64,000 nt of DNA from Branchiostoma belcheri (taxonomy: Eukaryota; Chordata; Leptocardii; Amphioxiformes; Branchiostomatidae). The stretch is from contig NW_017803865.1 in assembly GCF_001625305.1 (NCBI RefSeq), positions 3,109,666 to 3,173,665 on the forward strand, read 5' to 3'. The notes below the pieces were generated by a model. The model was not told the DNA's origin. It searched no databases and saw nothing but the letters and a program-made list of their open reading frames with translations. This document shows, in pieces, positions 25,879-36,556 of this stretch; the stretch's first letter is position 1, and each line of letters opens with the position of its first letter. The position numbers were made by a program, and so were the translations under genes.

Positions 25879-28800
25879 ATGTGTGTGTGTGTGTGTGTAT
25901 GTATGTGTATGTCTGTCACGTATACATATGCAGCGTTTGTGCTAGGCTGCAGCCCAATTAATACAGATAAATAGACAGAATGATCCCTGCAATGCCAATG
26001 TGCCTTGAAACTAATTTTAGCTATGAATTGGTTGCTTTGTTTTATTCATTGATCGGTTGTTTGCTCTACAAAAGAGCTTCAACAACAAAACGTCCTTTGA
26101 TATACAAATGTCCACGTTGCAGCGAAACAGACGTGTGTTTGCGTTAATAATTGGTGTGAGTCAAACGCCGGTAATTATGTATTAACTGGATTATTATCGG
26201 TCATGACAACAGAGTAAATACAGCATCAAACGTGACAAAATTCCCAGAGATTTCCCACAGTGATTTTCTCACATTGCCGCCCCTTCATTTATCTATTTTG
26301 ATCTAGATATATCTGTTTTACTTCTACTTAACGTAAGATTTTATGCTCTGAGGAAGGTGTCTAATAGACATTGAAACGTAAGAAAGTTGAAAAGAATATC
26401 TGGTTGTGTATAAGAAACTCCCAATATGCTAAGTCACACCATGGAGGTAGAAGAATCATACTTAAGTTATCTTAAAGGTTGGTTTGGGTTAGAAGCTTCT
26501 AATTAGGTATTAAGTGGATTATGCCGACCTTGACTACAGAGTAAATACAACATCAAACGTGCAAAAGTTCCCACGATTTCCGACTGTGATGTTCACACAC
26601 GCAGTTTGTAGTCTTTAGGCGAAGTTACTAGAGTTAGGTCGTTGCTTATTCAAAGCTTAGGCTTTGCATGATAGAAAGTCTCCAAAACTGTAAAGATAAC
26701 AACACGTTTCCATGCGTTTTACTTCCCTGGTCCTTTACGCTAGAGGCTACTGACCACTGATCGACCTAATTAATCCATTTCTTAGATGAAGAACGATTTT
26801 TCACGTTTTTTGTGTGTTTTCTTTTTAAGGGTCGCAAAAATCCAATTTTGATCATTTTGACGATCGCCATCTAGAGTGTTTTCTTAATAAACTTTTGTCG
26901 TTGGCAGTTTTTGCAGTAGATCGCACGACAGTCCTACAACCATGAGACGACAATGGTTGTGCCTGTAGGGCCTGTCTCCAGCCTATCTAAGTCCGCCATC
27001 TTCTGTCCACAATCTTTCCCCCGATCTGTGGGAGAAAAGTGTAGGTGGAAAGCCCATGTCGGACCGGTTTGGGGATAACTGCGGATTGTGTGGAAAGGTC
27101 TCTATGTGTAGAAGAACTCAGCCTTTTGTGAGAAGGATTTAACTCTGTCCCTACGCTAAAAAACGGACACACCATGTGTTTGACCTTCTCTAACCTTCCG
27201 GCCGACCTCACAGCGACTGGAATTGGAATTGTGTGATCCTTGATTTTATAATTGGTATAATATGATGCATAAGAAACACCGAAACGTTTTTAAAAAGTTC
27301 TTTATCTATAAAATTGGTTAAGAGGTCTGTCTTACTCTATGCTCAGAATTCGGTGCTCAGAATTCGCAGCTTCTAGTGTAAAGGTGTTTAGGATTGATCG
27401 AAGATTTGTGTAGTCTCTTCTTGCATGTATCTGAACAAAGCTAGGTCCTTCTCTTTAATATCATGAATCTCTGAGGGAATTTTAAACTGGATTCCAACCT
27501 GAATTCGTAGATCTTTTTAGATTCTCGCACCGGATTTGCGGACAATAGATCAGCACTAGATCGTTGATAAGGTACATTTCAGGCGCTTATTTCGGGAGGG
27601 GCTCTAAGCTAGAAAAGCTGCTGGTATGGCAAAGTTAAGTCTGATTCAGGGCGGTTCCTCTGAAGTGTACAAAAAACCTTTGTCAGTTTGTGTGTGGGTT
27701 GATCATACAGCTCACAAGTATAGCCGGAAAGTGGATGAAAAGATTCGTAAAAGTCACCGTTGAAAGCTGAAGATTGGTGTAATAACTTGTAATATCGTTG
27801 TGTGGGTTCTAGTGCAGAAATCCGAGTCAAGTCTTGATTGATCATGATTGTGTTCAGGTATTTGTAGTTGGGTTCGGATAAAGGGTGGGGGAGGATAGAA
27901 GGTCTGGAGTAAAGGGTAGGAATTTGAGGTAACCTTCGGAAAATGGGCAGCAAAAGTCTCGCTTGTATCAGCGCGAAATCTGAAAATCGTTGTGTAGGAG
28001 GGTTCGTAGGGTAAAGTTTATTTGAGTCAGAAGTCGCAATTGTGATCAGGTATTTATTTGCAAAGCTGGTAGTCTTAGATTCGTCCTTGGTGTTGACAGC
28101 AGTTTGGTTAAGGTAAATATTGGGAAATACAAAGGTTTTGTGGCAAAGGGGACGTTTTAAATAACTTTTGTCATGTTTGTATATTTCGCGAGTGTTTGTA
28201 GGCCAGGCGATGGCGTTTTGCTGAAGTTGCTGATTTGACTGACAGCAGACGACGGTCTTAAATAAACGCAACCCTCTCGTGTTTTCAGAAAGAATTTGAT
28301 ACATTTTTCTGCGTGCGAAACTGCCACGTCCTGACTAATTAGACCAAAGAGGTTATATTTTCCCGGCCTCGGTAACCTCTGCTGACTGTGGTTAGTTTTT
28401 TGGTCTAGTGTTAGACTAGAAACGAAAAGAACACTGTCAAGAATTGCGGGCATTTTTGACACCGAAAGACGGCCGCCACATGTAAGATATCATCAGGCAG
28501 GCGGCATTTTAAACCTGTTTGCCCTTCTTTGTGTCTGTGAAAGTGTTACGTACTGCCCGATTAGAACATGGAGGTTATATTTTTCCGGCCTCAATAACCT
28601 CCTTGGTGAGTGCAGAAAATTTGATACTGTCTTTTGCCACCCTTGGATCTGCTTGGAGCTCCCGGAGATTAGGCAATTTTGACACCGAAAGACGGCCGAG
28701 CGCCACATGTAGTATATCACCAGCGCGGCGGCATGTTAAACCCGCTCGGCCTTTTTCCTGTCCTTGTTTCTAGATCTGTGTGTGAAACTACTGTTACGTT

Positions 28801-31800
28801 CTGCCCAATTAGAACAAGGAGGTTATATTCTCCCGACCTCTACAACCTCCTTGGTTAGTCCGGAAAAGAAAACATTTTGGGAAACGACGACCACATGTAG
28901 TACATCATCAGGCAGGCGGCATGTTAAACCCGCTCGGTCTTGTTTGTGTGTTCCCGCGTGTTTGTGCGGGATTAGCGGACGTGCCGCAAACTTCTGGCGG
29001 GATGGAAGCATTTCTGGGCTGGAGTGATGAAGCCAAGCTGGCCGGACTCTGCACACATAGTCTGGACTACATGTAGTAATAATCTCCAACCTACAAATGT
29101 ATTGATCTTTAAACTGTGGTCGCTATTTGTATGTCGTGCCAAAGTTATAGCCTCTACCAGGCTTCGGGAGGCGGCTGGAAAGAGTAGAAATCGGCCAAAT
29201 ATAGAGAGATGGCCGGGGGAGTTGGTCTGCTGGAGAGAACAGTTTGCTGCTCTGGAAGCCTGGTAGAGGCTACCAAAGTTATACAAATGCAAGGAATATG
29301 GATTTGAGTTTGTAAAAGAGCATACTAGTAGAAACAAGACATTAGGACCACCTGCGAAGCGTGCCGTGTGCAGACAGGGGTTACCCAAGGTCGAGATAGT
29401 TCACATTTCTGTCGTGAGGAGAAGTCGGGAGGGAGTCTGGCTTGTCTCAGCCCGACGTGTGACCGACAGTTGGGGACGGTCGGGAACACATCGGGGCTTG
29501 TTTGTTTGTCGTGGGAGCGTCGGTAGGTCAGGCTAGGGCGTTTTAAAAACGTTTGCAACTTTTGTAAGAACGAGAAGAATATCGCTATTTCACCAACGTA
29601 TCGCTATTATATTACTATGTGAATGTGTGTGCGCGCGCGTGTGTGGATAGTGTTCAGCACCAAGGACAGGAGCATTTATGAGTGTGTGTGTGTGTGTTCC
29701 GCCCTTTGAGGAGGTGAAGTCTGCCATCTCTGGTTGAGTTGTTTCTACCAATTTTTCTTGTTTCTACTAATATGTTCTCATCGTCCAGGAGGCCCGTTGT
29801 CTGAACTCGGTTGACCTTCACGGTATTTGTTGATGAGGTATTTAAAAGTGCCTCTTGGGTCAGAGGTCAGCCCAACACGCGGACCTGCATACCGCAATGG
29901 TGTTACCTCGCTAGCAGCCTCCTGATACATGTAGGTGTCTTTGGTTATACTATATCAAGGGGGGGGTGTGTGTGTAAAAATCTTGCATTTAACTTCCTTG
30001 ACTACAGGAAGCTCTTCCGTTTTTTCTTCCTTTCCAAGCCGATCCTTCGGTAGGACAATCGTAACCAACCGCTTCGTGGCATTTTCGTGAGAGTAAACTG
30101 AAGACCACACAGAGGTTGTCCAAACGTCGGCAAAGATATTATGGTTGTGAAACCAAGAAAAACTTACTTCACCATTTACAGACTACTCTTGAGGTCGATC
30201 AAGCAGAGACTTCGAATTATTTTCGACGTGCTTTTATTTTTTTCATGCGCGATTTTTTTAGCACTGCCAAGCTGATACTTTCTTGTAACCAGCAAAAAAA
30301 CTGCTTGTAGATTATTTACGTACCCAGTTGAGCCTGTTCCCCAGGCTAACGGCACAGATCGTGAGAACATGCCGGCGGGCCCTGGGGCGGTTCCGGGCCG
30401 GCATTGTGCGGGGGTAAGCACCGGGAAGGCAGCTGGGCGGACCGGGGGATTAACTCCGATAACTTACCGTCAAACCAACTCAAAAATAGATCCCATGTTA
30501 GTTAAAGTTGGTGCCGCTTCAGCGGCGCGTCAAAACGTGTTATTTTTCGACCGTTTCTCCGAGTTTATATATAATTCTAGCTCCCTGTTTATTGCGTGTT
30601 TTGAAATAAAACTATCACAGTATGATAGGCTTTGGTAGCACAATCCCATTAATTACGGACAACAACGGTGAGTTCTGATGCATCATGCAACTATACTCTC
30701 CAAGCAGAGGTTTAAGACTCGGCTTAATTTTGACGTCTTTTTAAGGTGTTTTTATGGGGCTTCGTTTTTTTTACCGGTATCTTTCTTTTCGCCAGCCAAA
30801 TCAAACGGTGGCTTACTGTAAACTGCCCTGCCAATTTCATAATACTGCTTTGTCAATTTGATACTGTTTTGCCAATTTTATACTGTCTTGTAGCCAACAA
30901 AATATCTTTTTGGAGATTATCAAAATTGTGGGGTGAATGTTACCGGCCATATTAAAGACAGGAATAACCGCGGGAATGTGACTGTTACACGTACTACACT
31001 GTAGTCTACAGAATAACCTGTTTCTAAGAAGCCGCCTTAAACCATGAAATAATACCCCTGGCACGCTTAAACCTACAGGATATGTCTTACACGGCTAATT
31101 ACTGAGATTATCCTCCAAAGCAGATGTTTTTATCCATCCGTAAGTCCTGTTGTGGTTTCCTGTTTGATTAGTTATCAAAACTTAGGAAGAACAACTTGAA
31201 ATCTGATCTCCAGTGGTGGTTAGTTATCAAAACTTTGTAACCTGATCCCCATTGCTGAGGATGTTTTGGAGGTCACGCATGAATTGCCCTTGAGATGACC
31301 TTGAGCAGCAGGACAGGTGACAGGTGTGTTTAAGGAGGAATGTCAGCCCAAGTTCCCAGACAAGATACAGTTTCTGATAAACTCTGACTGGAGAATTCTT
31401 TACCTGTGAGACAATTTCTGCTGGAAACGTCACCAAATAGTTGTATGACTGGTCAACGGTAAAATCAGCCCAAGGTTTGTACATGTATTTGGACTGGCAA
31501 AACCCAAGGTCAAGAAGGACAGAGACAGGAATGAAGATACATGAAGAGTTGACTTAATTTCTGGGCCCCTAGGGGCTTTGTATGGTATTGCAGCAGAAAT
31601 TTTTGTTCTGAACCATGCTTTGGATCCACAATAGTATTTTTATTGGATACATGTTGGAAGATACATTTTGGAAACAAAATGCCAACACAAGTATGGTTGA
31701 CTGGATTTCCAACACTTTTACCTAGTACTTGACTAATGTTCTACATGTAGTTGATTACACACATATTATTGAAATTATAATCTAAAAGTAAAACCTTTTT

Positions 31801-34800
31801 CTTCTCCTTCTTGTTGCAGAGGAGCTTTGCTGTCCGGAGATGTGGAGAAGGTCAAGGTCATGGTGTCAACATGGCCGCACAAAGTTCTGGACTTCCGGAA
31901 CGTCTACGGCCAATCAGGAATCAGCACAATTCAAAACGGTCACCTGACCAAGGAGGACCAATCAGAGGAGGAGGTTCCGGTTTTCCCGAAGCGACCAATC
32001 GAGTACAGCAACCCAGCGGTGTCCTGGTCACGTGACCTGACGAAGGCTGTAGTGGAGGGACTGACGGAGAAAAGCAACTCGGAGTTCCAGGCTGTCTGTA
32101 TGCAGAACGTTCTGCCAGGTAAGGCCTAGGAAAAAAAGTTGTGTTTCCTGTTTCCCAACTGACCCTAGAAAAAACTGCCAACTCTTGCCTTTTTCTTGTG
32201 GATCCCTGCAAGGGACATAAAATTTTTTTGAGCTGATCAACCTTTTCTAGCTCCATGATCTGACACCTGAGTGATAAAACGTTGTACAATCAGTTTTCCA
32301 ACATTGACATCAAAAATTTAAGTGTCCTCATGCAAGTTTTACTTTATTAAACTCTATTGTATAAGTTGAATCAGAAGAGTAACTATGAGTCCTGGGCCAT
32401 CTGTATGTAGAACATTCTGCCAGGTAAGGGATAAAACTGGAGACATTTTTCTTAAAGAAATACAGGATTGCCTAGCCTGGGTGCCATCCGAATTTGTAAC
32501 GGCTCCCCCGATTTTTTCGGCTCCTAACGGCTCCCCCGATTTTTTCGGGGGAGCCGTTACAAATTCGGATGGCACCCAGGCTAAGGATTGCCCACAAAGT
32601 AGATTCTTTCTTTCTTTTTATATAGCAAGACGTAATTTTATGCTTATTCCTCTAGCAGCTTCCTAAAAAACTACGGCTTGTGTTCAGGATATGGCATCGA
32701 TTCCTTTTCTTTCTTTCTTTTGACATCCAGACAAGGACATGACGAATGATTTCGCCACGGCTGCCCTGGAGGCTGACAGACAGGACTGCAAGATGGAAGG
32801 TCAGTCATAACAACACATTTTTCCTTACACTTCTGCAGTATTGAAGCGCCACCTGGTGTTGAACCAGATAACTGCAGGAATGTCATAGAAGCTCTACATG
32901 TACATGTTAGAGAATAGTTAAACCTAAATAGCTTAAAAATTGTTGTCGCATAGATATATTCTGTACGAAGGATGACGTTATCCACACATGTATTTAGCTG
33001 TGTTATTAGATCTTTAGTTGTAGAAGATCATACAAAAGTCCCTGTACTTTTTTGTTGTGTCAATAAAGAATCTGTGTTCTGCACATTTTTGCTTCTGCAG
33101 TGTTGAAGCGCCATCTAGTGTCAAACCTGATAACTACAGGAATGTCTAGTGTTTTACATGTGCCCTTGACTTGTGCCAGAACTTAATTGTGGCTGAGCTG
33201 GGGCTAAAGTAACAAACAAACAAAGAAACAAACAAAGAAACAAACAAACAAACAAACAAACACCCTATCATGAAAATTCATCTGTGTTGGTAGTTACATG
33301 CTTGAAGTTAAAACTTTCAATCCAACACAATCACACTTTAAAGAAGCCACGTGACAATTTAAGCTTCACTGGGTCAGTCTACTGAGGAAGACCAGAGTGA
33401 CTAGTAGAAAGCTCTTGGTGAGAGAACTTCTTTGTGTTGGATCGAAAGTTTTAACTTTAAACAAACAAACATCCTTGTTCCCCCCCCAGGCACCCTGGAC
33501 GTCTACCTGAACGTGTGGCTAAAGTGGGGTTACAGTAACAGTGAGAAGTTAGCGAAGGCCCTAGCGGCCGGCCTGGGAACTGCAGCACGTATGCGGCTCC
33601 ACGCCAGCTCAGCTGTGGTGCATCGGGCGCATCGCTGCTACAAGTTTGTGGGAGAACTCATCAACACACTGGATCCTGAGGTGAGATCTGGATGTGATGC
33701 CCCGTGAGATTCTTGTCCAGTATACTCTGGACAACTATCTCTCTCTCTCTTTCTCTCTTTGCCTCTCTCTGTCTGTCTCCCTCCCTCCCTCTCTCTCTGT
33801 CTCTCTCTCTCTCCCCCTCTCTCTATCTCATCAACACACTAGACCCAGAGGTGAGCTTTTACTTCGACTTAAGGGAGTGAACAATTATATCTCTCTCTCT
33901 AGCTATTGTTTTTCCTTGTATTATCACTCTCTTTCTCTCTCTCTGTATATGGAAATAATGTACCTCTTTTGCAGAAGTAGTATCCAAGTTCTAACTCAAG
34001 GATGTGAACTTTTATTTTTGGCTTCTGTCTCTCTGCCTCTTTCATTTTTAGTCCCTCTCTTTTGCTCAATATATCTAAAGCATTGTCTCTGTGCTGTACA
34101 CTGGAGAGCTTCTCAACTTACTCAAGCCAGAGGTAACTATACCAGTTCTATCTCTTTCTCTCTCTCTACATTTAAAAAACTGACATATATTTAGAACAAT
34201 ATATTATGATAAAAGATGCCTGTTTTTCCACCTAACCTGTATCACATCTTTCGCCACTCAGGTGACAACAGGATTCGAAGTGTATGAGAACGAGGCTGAC
34301 CTTGAGGAGAAGTTCAAGGACATTGTGAAGCTAAAGAACTTGACCTCGCTGACCTTGGCAGGATGTCTTCCTGAGGGGACGTCTCCAGAATATCTACAGG
34401 TGGGTTAGCTATGCCCCCTAGTGTGCACGTTGGAAACTGCAGCCCAATTCAATGGACTTTTCTTTCACAGTCCTGACAAAAGTAAAAATTTAAATTCCCT
34501 TTTATAGGACACTCACATTACACAGACACAAAAAAAAGAGATTTTTTCTTCAGGATTCTAGCCTGCACCAAAGTTCCCATAATTCCTCTTTATTCCCTGT
34601 TTATAGTTAAAATTTTTGGTCCAACACAAAAAATTCTCTCACCTAGAGCTTTCGACCAGTCACTCTGGTCTTCCTCAGTAGACTGACCCAGTGAGGCTTG
34701 TCACGTGGCTTCTTTGAAGTGTGACAACACTGGGTCATCTGGTAGACGATGTCTTTACTATTTTATTCCTGTTTTCGCCATGCAGACTCTGGTTTCCTCC

Positions 34801-36522
34801 ATGCCAAACCTTCGTCGGTTGGACGTGCGGAGAAACCCTCTGACGGGCTGGTTCGCTGAACTTCTGGGGACAGCCTCACCCCTGCAGTACCTCAACATCT
34901 CACAGTGTGGCGTTAGTCAGGTAACCTATCCATCAATGAGGGTCTGCATGGGGGGTCCTGGCAACGGTTAACGGTAAATTCGGCAGGGCCGATAACGCTT
35001 AACGGTAAATTCAGGACGGTCGGCAACGCTTAACGGTAAATTGACAGGATTTTTTTTCGAGCTGCACTGGATTTTGTATCTGGCTTTGTGAGAAAAGTTG
35101 ATCATTGACAAAATTACGTATACCTTACATGTAATGAAGCACGCATTAAAGGTATGTGTTGCCTGTGTTTCCCACCTGCCCTGGTCTCCGAGTGCGTCCA
35201 CAAATAAAGGGGAGTCCGAGTCGACGTTGGCCAGGGCTCTACCCAGCTTGACTTTTTACCGCGCGCCCAGTTTTACCGATGGATTTTGAGCGGGGAGCGC
35301 CGAAGGCGCTCGCAATCTAGGGGGTCCGGGGGGATGCTCCCCCGGGAAATTTAGAATTTTTAAGCCTTCAAAAACGCAATTTCCCGCATTTTGAGAGGCA
35401 AATCATGGTGTTGAGAGTGTTTGTCGGTCCTTCTGATGTTTTCATATTTTTACTCAAGATTTTGTTCATTTTGCATGTCAAGGTTGACGGATTCGTTAAA
35501 AAAAACTGTAACTCTTCTGCAATTACCGCAAACTTCTGGTAATTGACGGAAAGCTGGTGCTGGCTAGAGCCGAAGGGACCGAGCGCAGAAGCGCGAGTCG
35601 AGCGCCAAAGGCGCGAGCAATGTAGGGGGGCCGGGGGCATTCTCCCCCGCGAAATTTTGTATTTTGAAACCTTCAATGACGCATTTTCCGGCACTTTGAA
35701 AGGCAAAATTAGGCGTAACGAAGAATTACTCATTGACGCTTAACGCTGAATTTAGGATGACAAATAACGTTTTACGTTGAATTAAAACGACCAATAACGC
35801 TTCACGATGAATATACTGATAACGCTTAACGTTGAATTAGAGCAGGCCGGCAACGATTAACGGTAAATTAAAATAGCCAATAACGGTTAACGAAAAAGGG
35901 CATGCAGACCCTCATCAATAGACCATAAAATTATTTAAGATAAAAGTTCTGCCATCAGACCATGATGTACCAAAGAGGTTTATAATCTTTCAGCTTATTT
36001 ATATGCTAACCCTTGCAGAAGGAAAGCATATTGTTTTTGCTCAGTTTCTTCCTCCTCTTCTTCTCAAAACAAATAAGGTCAATGGCCTGAAGCAGACGCC
36101 TGTCACCATGGTAACTGGTGCTGTAGCAGACAACCCTGTGGTGTTGGGTTACATTATGTAGCAGAACAAAGTTACACATGAGAGGCTTTTACATCTTTTT
36201 AGGCATTTTTTTGGGCATTGTTAGTGAACAGTTTTTTTTTCTGACTGTTGTTTTGTGTTGCAGATTGACCTGTATTTCCTGACTCTGATAATACAGTTAG
36301 GGAGCTTTTTCTAACTATAATTGTTTTCTGCAGATTGACCTGTACTTCCTGGCGAACTCGCACCACATCGGTCAGCTGGAGGAGCTGGACCTGTCCGGGA
36401 CGGACCTGACGGGACTCATGGAGGACACCACACAGCTGCTGCTGCAGGCAAGTAACACTCATGTGCATGTGCACCACACACACGCACACACGTGCACATA
36501 TGTACGCGCACTCACACACACA

Positions 36523-36556
<34 letters not shown>

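Noticed and set aside
25614..25974. Cys/Val- and His/Thr-repeat open frames
   Set aside because: They are translations of a (GT)n microsatellite.
33694..34194. 166-codon Ser/Leu-rich open frame
   Set aside because: It is CT-rich microsatellite plus copies of an exon end, not a protein.
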